The notes beneath the pieces are model-generated. The model did no database searches. It was not told where the DNA came from and worked only from the letters and a program-made list of their open reading frames with translations. Made by a program: the position numbers and the translations under genes. From assembly GCA_027489035.1 (NCBI GenBank), contig JAIYAN010000021.1, forward strand, positions 248,001-312,000: 64,000 nt of DNA, read 5' to 3'. Within the stretch, counting starts at the first letter, position 1; each line of letters begins with the position of its first letter. Below, piece by piece: positions 1-9,412 of this stretch. This DNA is from Chitinophagaceae bacterium (GTDB taxonomy: Bacteria > Bacteroidota > Bacteroidia > Chitinophagales > Chitinophagaceae).

Positions 1-234
1 ACCTATTTTTCTTTGCGTTTCTGTTGGTTGATTTTGCACTGAAATGCCACAAACCTCAATTGAACCTTTGTCTGGCTTTAAATAACCAGTTATCATTTTC
101 ATAGTAGTGGATTTTCCTGCCCCATTGGGTCCCAAAAATCCAACAATTTCATTTTTGCCAATATTAAATGAAATATCGTTCACCGCTTTTTGTGCTCCAA
201 AATTTTTCGAAAGATGGGTAACTGATATTGACAA
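1..234 (-). CDS. gldA: GldA-like ABC transporter ATP-binding protein (N-terminal part, cut by window edge)
   Basis: Only the first 78 codons lie in the window; the gene continues past base 1. The reading frame shows a nucleotide-binding domain start with Walker A at GPNGAGKST and the preceding GAQKAVNDISF pattern typical of GldA, the ATPase of the gliding-motility-associated ABC exporter GldAFG in Bacteroidota. The only plausible start is TTG at 234, because an in-frame stop lies two codons upstream and the first ATG is downstream of Walker A. The signature and Walker B motifs are outside the window, so assignment to GldA rather than another ABC-2 exporter ATPase rests on N-terminal resemblance and on the type IX secretion genes elsewhere in the window. 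Confidence 0.65.
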   Translation of the reverse strand, partial: MSISVTHLSKNFGAQKAVNDISFNIGKNEIVGFLGPNGAGKSTTMKMITGYLKPDKGSIEVCGISVQNQPTETQRKIG

Positions 235-288
235 TGGTTAATTTTTATCTAATTAAGTTTAATTTATATTGCGCGCTTTCCTATTCAC

Positions 289-1683
289 TTATTTATTTCC
301 AGCATCTGGCTTTGACCCCTGTCCTTGTTGATTTCTTGGTCCATTATTATTTGGCCTATTTCCTTGATTTCCTTTGTTGTTTGGATTTCCTGTGTTTTGA
401 GGACCTCTATTTTGACCAGAATTTTGTTGAGGGCCTCTTTGTGGTCCTCTATTGGGTTGATTTGGTCTTGCTTGATTCTGTTGCCCTTTAGGATTTCCTT
501 GATTTGGATTGCCTTGGTTTTGTGGACCACGATTTTGAGAACCTGATTGTTGCTGACTACGCTCTTTATCTCTGCGTTTTCTTGTTGTTTTTTCCAAACT
601 CTTCAAACTAATTTGTCCAACTAAATCCGCATATTCTGGTTCAACTTCTTTTGGTTTTGAAGTAATTACTTCAGCCGTTTCCAATTCTTCGGGACGAATC
701 CCTTGCTTATTTTGCGCTTTAATTCGTTTTACAGTTTCAATGGTTAATGGGTAATGTTTGTTGCTGTCAGACATTGTATACCACATCAAGTTTTTGAAGA
801 TATCTTTTTTAATAAGAAATGCACGTCCTTTTGCCAATTCAAGCATATCTGCATCATTTGGGAAAAACTGCAACGCATCCATGTACGTATCTAATTCAAA
901 ATTCAAACAACATTTTAAACGGCCGCATTGTCCACTTAGTTTGGTTTGATTGATACTTAAATTTTGGTAACGAGCGGCATTTGTGTTCACACTTTTAAAA
1001 TCAGTTAGCCAAGTGCTACAACATAATTCTCTTCCACAACTTCCAATACCACCCACTTTACCTGCTTCTTGTCTTGCCCCAATTTGCCTCATTTCTACTT
1101 TCACTTTAAACTCAGCAGCATAAAGTTTTATTAGTTCTCTAAAATCCACACGATCATCCGCTATATAAAAGAAAGTCGCTTTTTTAGCATCGGCTTGTAT
1201 TTCAACCTCAGCCATTTTCAATTCCAATCTTAAATATCGTGCAATTGCTCTGCTTCTGATAAGCATATTCGCCTCTTTCGCCTTTGTTTCAACCATTTTT
1301 TGAATGTCCTGCTCTGTAGCTCTTCTTAATACTTTTTTTATTTCAGGACTTTTTTCGTCAATGTTATTTTTCTTCAATTGCAAACGAACCAATTCTCCAG
1401 TAAGATTTACCATCCCTACATCAAAACCATTAACGCCTTCAACAGCTACCATTTCACCTTTTCCGTAATAATGTAAGGTTGTATTTTTAAAATAATCTTT
1501 TCTGCTGCCATTGTTAAAACTAATCTCTACCACTCTGCAATTGCTTTCAGGATCACTAAAAGGCAAATTGGCAAGCCAATCATGTACATTCATTCGATTA
1601 CAACCACCACTTGAGCAATTGCCATGACTTTGACAACCACTTGGTGCTCCATCTTTGCTTGTTCCGCAACTTCCACAACCCAT
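289..1683 (-). CDS. ricT: PSP1/RicT family protein with Cys-rich N-terminus and Gln/Asn-rich tail
   Basis: This 464-residue protein carries the PSP1 domain of RicT (YaaT), including the cysteine-rich signatures CGRELCCSTW and CGRLKCCLNF. In Bacillus, RicT works with RicA and RicF in a complex carrying Fe-S clusters that influences RNase Y-dependent mRNA maturation. Here the N-terminus adds a cysteine cluster (C3, C6, C17, C23, C28). The last 100 residues or so are a low-complexity Gln/Asn/Pro/Gly tail built on repeats such as NRGPQNQGNPNQG, probably disordered. It lies just downstream of holB, the same order as in Firmicutes. Its role in Bacteroidota is not established; the family assignment is firm. 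Confidence 0.85.
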   Translation of the reverse strand: MGCGSCGTSKDGAPSGCQSHGNCSSGGCNRMNVHDWLANLPFSDPESNCRVVEISFNNGSRKDYFKNTTLHYYGKGEMVAVEGVNGFDVGMVNLTGELVRLQLKKNNIDEKSPEIKKVLRRATEQDIQKMVETKAKEANMLIRSRAIARYLRLELKMAEVEIQADAKKATFFYIADDRVDFRELIKLYAAEFKVKVEMRQIGARQEAGKVGGIGSCGRELCCSTWLTDFKSVNTNAARYQNLSINQTKLSGQCGRLKCCLNFELDTYMDALQFFPNDADMLELAKGRAFLIKKDIFKNLMWYTMSDSNKHYPLTIETVKRIKAQNKQGIRPEELETAEVITSKPKEVEPEYADLVGQISLKSLEKTTRKRRDKERSQQQSGSQNRGPQNQGNPNQGNPKGQQNQARPNQPNRGPQRGPQQNSGQNRGPQNTGNPNNKGNQGNRPNNNGPRNQQGQGSKPDAGNK

Positions 1684-1755
1684 ATATGTATAATTTTACA
1701 ATTATTAAATTTTGTACCTACGCTTAAAATACTGCAAATCGAAAATAATTTGCAA

Positions 1756-3000
1756 TTATGCAACCAAAATTACTGATTTGTTGCTAATAATATGATATAA
1801 CTTAATGGTTAATGCATGAAATAGAATTTTGGCATTTGCATTTCGTTCGATGTGATAGATTGAATGATCCAATTCTTGGATGATTGCTTCTAACTGTGCA
1901 ATGTTACACAATCGGTTAAAACGGCTTGCAAAATCCATTTCTGCAGATACTTTTTCTGTAACTTCTAACTGACTCAAAGCTTGATTTCCTCGAACCCTCA
2001 ACGTTAATGCTTGTTCCAGTAAATAAATGAAATATTGAAGGAACTGCTTTTGTTTTTCTCTGCCAATTTTAGAGATTTCTTCCACCCATTTCATTTGAGC
2101 CATCGGACCCGTTTTTACAATGGTATTTAACCAGTCTCGCAATGTAACTTCCCAATCATCTTCAACATGATTAAGCTGGTGCAAAGCTTCTCTGAAATTA
2201 CCTTTAGCTAAATAAGCAAACAAGCTCGATTTATTTGAATCTACATTGAATTTTAACTCCAACGCATGTTTAATTTCTTCAGTTTGCAACATCGGAAATT
2301 TAATCAATTGGGTTCTTGAAAGAATAGTAGGCAAAATAAGCTGTTCGTTTTCAGCTACAAAAATAAAAATGGTATTTGGTGGTGGCTCTTCAATTAATTT
2401 CAATAGCTTATTTCCTTCTTTACCCAGTAACTCCGTCATCCACATAATCAGAAACTTGTACTCTGATTCAAAACTTTTTAAACTTAAGATTCGATGAATT
2501 TCCTCGCACTCCGCAGCTGTAATATTGGCTTGTTTGTTTTCTGCTTCAATAAACTGCAGCCAATCATACGTATTCCCGTAAGGATTTTCTAAAATAAATG
2601 TGCGCCATTTTACAATTAAATCATTGGAAATGGTTTGTCGATCTGTTCTTAACCCACTTATCGTTGGTATTGAAAAATGAATGTCGGGATGCACCAATTT
2701 TGATGCTTTCAAGCAAGAAGGACAAATACCACAAGAATCTGACAAATCAAATTGTTGATTTTCATTTTCTGAAATTTCTACATCATCGCCAAATAATGAA
2801 ACTTCTTTTTGGGGTGGAGGCGGCATTTTTCCATTTACCCGATCACAACAAATGTATTGTGCAAAGGCCATTGCAGCCGATAATGCGCCGTTGCCTTCTT
2901 TTCCAAGAAACAACAAGGCATGACTGAGCCTATTTTGATTATACATCTCAATAAGACGTTGCTTAACCTGATTTTGTCCTATAATATCTTTAAACTGCAC
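1756..3000 (-). CDS. holB: DNA polymerase III subunit delta'
   Basis: A 414-residue clamp-loader protein, homologous to the delta' subunit that helps load the beta clamp at the replication fork. The N-terminal P-loop position reads GKEGNGALSA and lacks the Lys of a true Walker A, as expected for the non-hydrolysing delta' subunit. A zinc-type CGICPSC motif follows, then RTQLIKFP near the sensor region. It is longer than the usual roughly 330 residues because of an insert ahead of the CGICPSC motif. GTG at 3000 is the start; no in-frame ATG lies upstream. It precedes ricT with a 72-bp gap and probably shares its transcript. Confidence 0.88.
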   Translation of the reverse strand: MQFKDIIGQNQVKQRLIEMYNQNRLSHALLFLGKEGNGALSAAMAFAQYICCDRVNGKMPPPPQKEVSLFGDDVEISENENQQFDLSDSCGICPSCLKASKLVHPDIHFSIPTISGLRTDRQTISNDLIVKWRTFILENPYGNTYDWLQFIEAENKQANITAAECEEIHRILSLKSFESEYKFLIMWMTELLGKEGNKLLKLIEEPPPNTIFIFVAENEQLILPTILSRTQLIKFPMLQTEEIKHALELKFNVDSNKSSLFAYLAKGNFREALHQLNHVEDDWEVTLRDWLNTIVKTGPMAQMKWVEEISKIGREKQKQFLQYFIYLLEQALTLRVRGNQALSQLEVTEKVSAEMDFASRFNRLCNIAQLEAIIQELDHSIYHIERNANAKILFHALTIKLYHIISNKSVILVA

Positions 3001-3067
3001 AATGCAATTTAAAATAAAATAATTCAGTAAAGGGAAAAGTTATCGACGCTTTTGAGAAATAATTATT

Positions 3068-3640
3068 TTATAGCTTGTCTGTAATATCCTTGCTTAAAGG
3101 AGTTGTGCTGCTTTCAAACTTAGAAATGATGATTCCATTTTCGTCCAATAAAAACTTATTGAAATTCCATTTTATTGAGGCATCAAGCACACCATTTTTT
3201 TCTTTTTGTGTGAGCCATTGATAAATCGGAGCGATACTTTCTCCTTTTACAGAAACTTTTGCTGCCATTGGAAAACTTACACCATAATTTTTTGAACAAA
3301 AAGCTTTGATTTCATCATTAGTGCCAGGTTCTTGTCCGCCAAAATCATTTGAAGGAAAACCAACTATAACCAACTTGTCTTTGAATTGATTATACAATGC
3401 TTCTAAATCTTTATACTGAGGGGTGTAACCACATTCTGAAGCAGTATTTACGATTAATATTTTCTTTCCTTTAAACGTTGAGAAATCAATTTCTCCACCA
3501 TCCAAGGCTGTTACTTTAAATGGATGGATACTTTTTGGAGATTCGATTTTCATGTTTTCTGTATTTTCCATTTTAATATTTTTATTTGAAGTTGAACCAC
3601 AAGCTGTTAACATCAAAGCGATCAAAGTAATTTTAAACAT
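3068..3640 (-). CDS. Glutathione peroxidase family lipoprotein
   Basis: This 190-residue thioredoxin-fold peroxidase keeps the Gpx catalytic tetrad: peroxidatic Cys70 in NTASECGYTPQY, Gln103 in NDFGGQEP, and Trp158-Asn159 in IKWNFNKF. It probably reduces hydroperoxides, with thioredoxin rather than glutathione as electron donor, as inferred for most non-vertebrate members. The N-terminus is a lipoprotein signal with lipobox LTAC (Cys14), so the enzyme is likely membrane-anchored outside the cytoplasm, unlike cytoplasmic BtuE-type enzymes. It stands alone between holB and a beta-helix lipoprotein gene, both on the same strand. Confidence 0.88.
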   Translation of the reverse strand: MFKITLIALMLTACGSTSNKNIKMENTENMKIESPKSIHPFKVTALDGGEIDFSTFKGKKILIVNTASECGYTPQYKDLEALYNQFKDKLVIVGFPSNDFGGQEPGTNDEIKAFCSKNYGVSFPMAAKVSVKGESIAPIYQWLTQKEKNGVLDASIKWNFNKFLLDENGIIISKFESSTTPLSKDITDKL

Positions 3641-3693
3641 AATTTTTTTATTTCTAACAACGATTAAATTAAAAAGTTCAACAGCAAAAAAAG

Positions 3694-5106
3694 TTATTGC
3701 TTTTCATAGCAACCAATATCTATTGATGTCCCTATTAATCTTGTTTGATTATCTAGATCATATAAATAAGATGTGTTTAATCCTTGATCCAATCCTGGTG
3801 CAAATGGATTGTTATTTACTCTGAAATCGTAATATTTATTTTGAACATCTATGCTATCAAAAATGGGGTCTTGATTTTTTATTGATGAAATAAAATTAAC
3901 GACTGATGGGTCTACATCAACTTTATATAAAGAATGATCAAACGTTACATCAAAAAAGGTGTTGCCCAGTTTGTCAATGTAAATCTCATCCGTGTTTGTA
4001 CCTCCTTCTCCCCAAAAAATGCAATTTGTAAATCGTGCAGACAAATCCGAAGAAATGGTATTCCCATTTTGAAAGGTATAATTACTTACGTTCAATGTTG
4101 GATTGTTATGGCTTAAAAAATCATTTGAATAGCCGGCTGCTGTACAATTTACAAATTGATAATTTCCACCATTAACGATTTTAATTCCCGTTCCACAATT
4201 GCTGATTAAAGAATTTTCAACAACTATGTCGGAATGATTGCTAAAAATACCGGCGTCATAAGCATTATTAATAATGCATTGATGTATAGAAAGTTTAGGT
4301 ATTGTATTTACCGTTGGGTCTATGGCAACAATAGCTTGATATGCATTTTTTATTACGGTAAAATTCAGCACGCTATTTTTACTTGAAGTTCTAAAAATAA
4401 TGCCCGGCCAACTCGCAGGTAAATTGCTGTAATCCGAATCCAATCGATCTCCTGTAAAAATCACTTCATTGTTTTTAAGGCCTTGTGTTATGAGTGTTCC
4501 ATCAACCAAGATTGGTGCATTCGCATGTACAAATATTTTCGTTCCTGATTCAACAGTTAATACTGCAGATTCATTTATGTTTAAACTGCCAAGAATTACA
4601 TACGGCAAATCATTTTGCCAACTTACATTTCCAATAATGTTTTCATTGTTTAAAAAATGTGCGTTTTGTCCGTATGCTTGTAATTGAACAAATTTATCGT
4701 TGCTATTATAATTTATCTTGATACTGTCGCTTATAATAAAAGGGAGATTTTGTTGGGTAGGATTAATCGTAATTGCTACAAAAACATAAATACTGTCGTT
4801 GGCATCAATTTCAATATTATTTAGTTTAGTTACAAATGAGCCGTTAATATTTATTCTATAAGCAGATTGTGGCCCGCCCATTAATTTTATTTCAGATAAA
4901 AGCAGCTTCTGATTGATTTGATTTATTATTTTAAACGATTTTGTAATGGAACCAATTGATGTGAAAACCGTATCGAATTTAATGCTGTCGGATGAAACAA
5001 ATAAACTTGCGTCAGAAGAGGTAATAAAATTTTCTTTATTGCAAGATGCTGCAAAGAAAATGAAGCAAAATCCAAGTGGAAACAATAAAAAAAATATTCG
5101 TTTCAT
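3694..5106 (-). CDS. Putative beta-helix lipoprotein
   Basis: A 470-residue secreted protein of unknown function. The N-terminus has a hydrophobic signal ending in lipobox FAASC, so it is probably a lipoprotein. Residues about 30-150 resemble an immunoglobulin-like domain (DTVFTSIGSITKSFKIIN pattern). From about residue 165 onward, short repeating strands such as NAPILVDGTLITQG, NSVLNFTVIKNAYQAI and SDIVVENSLISNCGTGI suggest a right-handed parallel beta-helix. The family occurs widely in Bacteroidota as hypothetical surface lipoproteins. No catalytic residues are recognised. It may bind polysaccharide, but that is inference from the fold only. Confidence 0.6.
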   Translation of the reverse strand: MKRIFFLLFPLGFCFIFFAASCNKENFITSSDASLFVSSDSIKFDTVFTSIGSITKSFKIINQINQKLLLSEIKLMGGPQSAYRININGSFVTKLNNIEIDANDSIYVFVAITINPTQQNLPFIISDSIKINYNSNDKFVQLQAYGQNAHFLNNENIIGNVSWQNDLPYVILGSLNINESAVLTVESGTKIFVHANAPILVDGTLITQGLKNNEVIFTGDRLDSDYSNLPASWPGIIFRTSSKNSVLNFTVIKNAYQAIVAIDPTVNTIPKLSIHQCIINNAYDAGIFSNHSDIVVENSLISNCGTGIKIVNGGNYQFVNCTAAGYSNDFLSHNNPTLNVSNYTFQNGNTISSDLSARFTNCIFWGEGGTNTDEIYIDKLGNTFFDVTFDHSLYKVDVDPSVVNFISSIKNQDPIFDSIDVQNKYYDFRVNNNPFAPGLDQGLNTSYLYDLDNQTRLIGTSIDIGCYEKQ

Positions 5107-5280
5107 GTGTAATTTATTAAGTCAAAATTAAAAAATAAAAAAAGCCCAAATTGTTGAATCGAAGGTTTTAAAATTTTTATCCACCACAAGAGGAAGTTTT
5201 TTACTTCTTACATTTTACTTCCCACATCCGACAATTATTAATTGTAGAACACAAATATAGTTTTTATGCTAAAAGAATCC

Positions 5281-5982
5281 TCAATTGCTTGCGTGCGCTA
5301 AAACAGCAATGCTTACCGAAGTATTTTCAATAGATAAAATGGCATTGCTACAAGCTTCCAAAGTAGCACCAGTTGTAATCACATCATCAACCAACAAAAT
5401 GTTTTTGCCATTAATACTTGATTGGTTTTGAATTACAAATGTTCCATCTACATTCGTCCATCTTTCTACACGTTGTTTGTTTGTTTGTGTGGTTGTGGTT
5501 TTTGAACGAACAACTAGGTCATTTAAAACTGGGACATTTATTTTTTGAGATATACCATTTGCTAAAATTTCAGCTTGGTTATACCCTCTTTTTCTTTGTT
5601 TATCTGGATGCATTGGCAATGGAATGATTGTATCAATATTTTTAAATCGTCCACTATTTAAAAGTTGATCTCCAATTAATTTTCCAAGATAAATTCCAAT
5701 TTCCTGATTGCCTTTATATTTTAATTGATGAATCAGTTGCTGTATAATTTGTCCTTTTGAGAAATAAAAAATGCTACAGGCTGATTGTATTTTTACCCTT
5801 CCATAAAATATATGTTCGATTTGATTATCAGGTATTTTGGCAAAATCTGTATGGGGCAATTGTTGCATACAATTAAAACAAATCAATTGAAGTTTTCCAT
5901 GTAAATCATCTCCGCAACCAGCACAAACATGCGGATAAAAAAGCTGTAACGCATCTTCTAAAATATTTGATAGGGGTTTCAT
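5281..5982 (-). CDS. comF: ComF family phosphoribosyltransferase-like protein
   Basis: A 233-residue ComF/GntX family protein. The N-terminus has a four-cysteine zinc-ribbon pattern (CAGCG then CFNCM). The C-terminal half is a type I phosphoribosyltransferase domain with the PRPP-binding loop ILLVDDVITTGAT. Family members are linked to DNA uptake during natural transformation, although the enzymatic substrate is unknown. The gene is followed downstream by a beta-helix lipoprotein gene and preceded by radA, whose product also acts in transformation-type recombination in other bacteria; that pairing may be coincidental. Confidence 0.85.
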   Translation of the reverse strand: MKPLSNILEDALQLFYPHVCAGCGDDLHGKLQLICFNCMQQLPHTDFAKIPDNQIEHIFYGRVKIQSACSIFYFSKGQIIQQLIHQLKYKGNQEIGIYLGKLIGDQLLNSGRFKNIDTIIPLPMHPDKQRKRGYNQAEILANGISQKINVPVLNDLVVRSKTTTTQTNKQRVERWTNVDGTFVIQNQSSINGKNILLVDDVITTGATLEACSNAILSIENTSVSIAVLAHASN

Positions 5983-6102
5983 AGGGGTTTATTAAGTTAA
6001 AAGTCAAAATTTAAAAATCAAAAATGTTGATTTGTTTTTTTTAGTCCATCAATGCGCAATGATTTTTTACTTTTTACTTTTTAATTTTTAATTTTCATAA
6101 AA

Positions 6103-7476
6103 CTAAAACAACAATTGATACAATTCTTCAACTTTTCCAAGCGCGATAATTTCTATTTTAGATTTTAGTTTATCGAGTGATTTTGCATTGTATTTACTAA
6201 CCACTATTTTCTCAAATCCTAATTTCTCCGCTTCGGCAATTCTTTGCTCTACTCTATTTACTGCTCTGATTTCTCCACTAAGTCCTACTTCGCCAGCAAA
6301 GCAAATATGTTGGGGTAAAGCCACATCTTCATAACTACTCAACAAGGCGGAGATAATCGCCAAATCAATGGAAGGATCTTCTGCTTTAATACCGCCTGCA
6401 ATATTTATAAAAACATCTTTAACCCCGAAATGAAAACCGCCTCTTTTTTCTAAAACAGCCAATAACAATTGAAGTCTTCTCAAATCAAAACCGCTTACTG
6501 TTCTTTGAGGAGTACCATAAACACTTTGAGTAACTAGTGCTTGAGCTTCTATTAACATTGGGCGCATACCTTCAATAGTTGCAGCAATGGCAATACCACT
6601 TAATTGATCTTCTTTGTTGGTGATTAAAATTTCACTTGGGTTGCTTACTGCACGCATGCCTTGGCCGGTCATTTCATAAATACCCAATTCGGCGGTAGAA
6701 CCAAATCTATTTTTTAAGGTTCTAAGAATTCGATACGCATAATGTCGATCTCCTTCAAATTGAAGAACGGTATCTACCATGTGTTCTAATATTTTCGGAC
6801 CAGCAATATTCCCATCCTTTGTGATGTGTCCGATTAAAAAAACAGGCGTATTGGTTTCTTTGGCAAAGCGTTGAAATTCGGCAGCACATTCTCTAATCTG
6901 GCTAATGCTTCCTGGTGATGATTCTACAAATGGAGATTGTAATGTTTGTATGGAATCAACTATAATTAGTTGCGGCTTTAATTTTTTAATCTCTTTGAAA
7001 ATACTTTGCGTATCGGTTTCTGTCAACAAATAAAATTGATCATTAGAAATACCAACACGATCTGCGCGCATTTTAATTTGTTGCTCACTTTCCTCACCAC
7101 TAATATATAGCGTAGTTATATTTTTTATCTGCAAACCATTTTGCAAAAACAACGTTGACTTACCAATTCCAGGTTCGCCGGCAACCAATACGATGCTGCC
7201 CAAGACAATACCTCCACCAAGCACACGATTTAATTCTGGATCAGATGTTATGATTCTTTTTTCTTCTGCACTCACTACATCATTAATGGCAATCGTTTTC
7301 AATTTTGAAATGCCATTATATTCTTTCCATTCGTCTTTATTATTTTTTTCTGTTCCCTTAACAATTACTTCTTCAACAAAAGTATTCCATTGTGTACATG
7401 ATGGACATTTGCCCAACCATTTTGCACTTTCATAACCACATTGCTGACAAAAAAAAGATGATTTAGTTTTACTCAT
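6103..7476 (-). CDS. radA: DNA repair protein RadA
   Basis: Full-length RadA/Sms (457 residues), a RecA-related branch-migration helicase acting in recombinational repair. Visible in order: N-terminal C4 zinc finger (CQQCGYE then CPSC), Walker A GEPGIGKST at about residue 95-103, the family-specific KNRFG motif (LKNRFGSTAELG), and a C-terminal Lon-protease-like domain. The sequence TACATTTA, one mismatch from the Bacteroidota -7 consensus, lies four bases upstream of the ATG, hinting at a leaderless message. An orphan intrinsic terminator lies about 90 bp further upstream on the same strand. Confidence 0.95.
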   Translation of the reverse strand: MSKTKSSFFCQQCGYESAKWLGKCPSCTQWNTFVEEVIVKGTEKNNKDEWKEYNGISKLKTIAINDVVSAEEKRIITSDPELNRVLGGGIVLGSIVLVAGEPGIGKSTLFLQNGLQIKNITTLYISGEESEQQIKMRADRVGISNDQFYLLTETDTQSIFKEIKKLKPQLIIVDSIQTLQSPFVESSPGSISQIRECAAEFQRFAKETNTPVFLIGHITKDGNIAGPKILEHMVDTVLQFEGDRHYAYRILRTLKNRFGSTAELGIYEMTGQGMRAVSNPSEILITNKEDQLSGIAIAATIEGMRPMLIEAQALVTQSVYGTPQRTVSGFDLRRLQLLLAVLEKRGGFHFGVKDVFINIAGGIKAEDPSIDLAIISALLSSYEDVALPQHICFAGEVGLSGEIRAVNRVEQRIAEAEKLGFEKIVVSKYNAKSLDKLKSKIEIIALGKVEELYQLLF

Positions 7477-8094
7477 GCAGTAAATGTAAATGCAAAATTG
7501 CTAAAGAAAAAAAACTGAATTTTATTTATGAGAAAAAAGAAAAAATACTTTGAGTGGAAATTCCATAAAAGTAAAAGGGTCAGCATTTCTGCTAACCCTT
7601 AAACTTACTAACCCATTAAATTCTGTTGCTAAATTACAAATTGCCCCTACAAAAAAAAATCTTTTTTTATAAATGTGAATAAGTTTATGAAGCACAAAAT
7701 TTCAAATGATAAAATAAAATATTGATAACTAATTATATTTCAGCAGATTAATGGCTAAATAAAAAAAATTAAACCAATTCATAAAAAATTCTTTAACATT
7801 TAGATAGAAAAATTAATTTAGTTTATATTGCAAACTAATTTACAAGTTGAATTAAAATAAAGTTTGCACAATTAATAGAATTCGACTCGTTTTATTCAAA
7901 AAACAAACCATTTTTCCAGTTTTTTAACCAAAAACAGCCCATTTTAACATCAATCGTAAAAATTTATATCATCAACACTATGAAATCGACATATGCATTT
8001 TTAAAACCATAAGTATTCTAAAATTTCAAACCGATTGAAAATGAAAAAATTGATTCTTGTAGATTAAAATTATTGAAGCATTTATTTGATAAAC
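7477..8094. other. Intergenic region between radA and the winged-helix regulator
   Basis: This 618-bp, very AT-rich stretch separates divergent genes. It contains one clear structured element, a minus-strand hairpin terminator at about 7563-7600. It also has a poly-A/poly-T run near 7650-7670 and a micro-ORF of eight codons at 8041-8067 on the plus strand (reading MKKLILVD) just ahead of the regulator. I found no tRNA-like or protein-coding signal of useful length in the rest. Confidence 0.6.
7563..7600 (-). terminator. Orphan intrinsic terminator (possible end of a small RNA or radA leader attenuator)
   Basis: Read on the minus strand, bases 7600 to 7575 form an 11-bp stem (AAGGGTTAGCA pairing with TGCTGACCCTT, one G-U pair) closed by a GAAA tetraloop, followed by TTTTACTTTTATGG. 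The plus-strand version has a C-A mismatch, so the minus strand is the better fold. No minus-strand gene lies upstream of it before 8095. It therefore ends either a small RNA of roughly 70-100 nt starting near 7640-7680 or an upstream transcript of radA. Confidence 0.6.
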
Positions 8095-8427
8095 ATGAAA
8101 CAAAAACTTGAACCATTATTACTTTCACAATCTCGACTTTCCATTATTGGTTTGTTGTATAAATCAAACGAGCTTGAATTTACTCAAATTAAAGACGCTT
8201 TAAAATTAACTGCTGGAAATTTGAGTACTCAAATTCAAAAGTTGAAGAAGGTCGGATTCTTGGAAATAGAAAAAAAATTTAAAGGAAATTATCCGCAAAC
8301 AATTTGTAGGATTACACCCAAAGGAATTATTGCGTTTGAAGATTTCGTTACAAACATGAATCAGTTTACCAATTCGGTTTTAATAACAACAAACGAAAAT
8401 GTTGAATCAACATCAAGTCAATCCTAA
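8095..8427 (+). CDS. Winged-helix transcriptional regulator of the downstream ABC exporter
   Basis: A 110-residue single-domain regulator with the winged-helix fold often found beside ABC-2 exporters (HTH_34-like, MarR/ArsR superfamily). The recognition region is LTAGNLSTQIQKLKKVGFLE, followed by a wing ending in ICRITPKGIIAFEDF. ATG at 8095 is preferred over the in-frame TTG nine bases upstream. It lies 75 bp ahead of the ATPase gene on the same strand, so it most likely controls the exporter operon; the ligand is unknown. Confidence 0.8.
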   Translation: MKQKLEPLLLSQSRLSIIGLLYKSNELEFTQIKDALKLTAGNLSTQIQKLKKVGFLEIEKKFKGNYPQTICRITPKGIIAFEDFVTNMNQFTNSVLITTNENVESTSSQS

Positions 8428-8502
8428 ATTTTTCGATTCAAATTACATTATCAAAAACCTTTTTAAATAAACTTTATTGCATTTGTGGTGTTATAACTAT
8501 TT

Positions 8503-9411
8503 ATGAATACAATTCTTGAAATAAATCATCTCTCAAAAAAATACAATGACTTTACTGCTGTGGATGATTTATCATTCTCGGTAAACAGTGGTGATGTGTA
8601 TGGTTTTTTAGGGCAAAATGGTGCCGGGAAATCTACCACCATCAGAATGATGCTTACGCTGATTGAGCCAACTTCTGGTGAGATAAATATATTTGGCAAA
8701 CCGCTTTCAAAAAACAGGTATGAAATTTTATCAAAGATTGGTGCTGTTGTAGAGCGTCCTGATCTATATAAATACCTAACCGCTTACGAAAATTTAAAGT
8801 TGTTTGCCCAAATGAGCAACATCAATGTTACGCATAAATTATTGATGGATCAACTTGATATGGTTGGGCTTGCAGATCGAAGTGACAGTAAAGTTAAAAC
8901 TTATAGCCAAGGAATGAAGCAGAGATTAGGCATTGGAATTGCATTAGTGCACAATCCTGATTTAATTATTTTGGATGAACCTACAAATGGTTTGGATCCT
9001 CAAGGCATTGCAGACATTAGAAATTTAATTTTAAAACTAAGTACCGAAATGGGAAAAACAGTTATTGTTTCTTCTCATCTTTTAAGTGAAATAGAATTGA
9101 TTGCAAACAGAATGATTGTAATTCATAAAGGGAAAAAAATAGTAGAAGGCTTTGTAAAAGATTTGCTCGACCCTTCAAAGACTTTGGTTGAAATTGAAAC
9201 AACAGATAATGAATTTGCAAAGTCTGTTTTAAAAAATTCGGCATTTGCACCAATGATTGAGGATAAAAACGACAAACTTCATTTGACCATAAATAAATCT
9301 GAAATTTCTACATTAATAAAAATTATGGTAGAATCAAATGTTCAAATTATTGCAGTTACACCAAGGCATTCGCTAGAAGATTATTTTTTGAACTTAACAA
9401 AAACAGCATAA
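8503..9411 (+). CDS. ABC-2 type exporter ATP-binding protein
   Basis: A 302-residue ABC ATPase. Motifs in order are Walker A GQNGAGKST, the signature YSQGMKQR, Walker B LIILDEPTNGLDP, and the H-loop SSHLL. A C-terminal extension of about 80 residues is typical of the CcmA/BcrA subgroup that drives drug or peptide-antibiotic export and self-resistance. One base separates its stop from the start of the permease gene, so the two are translationally coupled. Substrate cannot be told from sequence. Confidence 0.93.
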   Translation: MNTILEINHLSKKYNDFTAVDDLSFSVNSGDVYGFLGQNGAGKSTTIRMMLTLIEPTSGEINIFGKPLSKNRYEILSKIGAVVERPDLYKYLTAYENLKLFAQMSNINVTHKLLMDQLDMVGLADRSDSKVKTYSQGMKQRLGIGIALVHNPDLIILDEPTNGLDPQGIADIRNLILKLSTEMGKTVIVSSHLLSEIELIANRMIVIHKGKKIVEGFVKDLLDPSKTLVEIETTDNEFAKSVLKNSAFAPMIEDKNDKLHLTINKSEISTLIKIMVESNVQIIAVTPRHSLEDYFLNLTKTA

Positions 9412-9412
9412 T

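Noticed and set aside
8041-8067. Micro-ORF MKKLILVD upstream of the winged-helix regulator
   Set aside because: Eight codons only, resembling the start of a response regulator; no structure or attenuator pairing was found, so I do not call it a gene.
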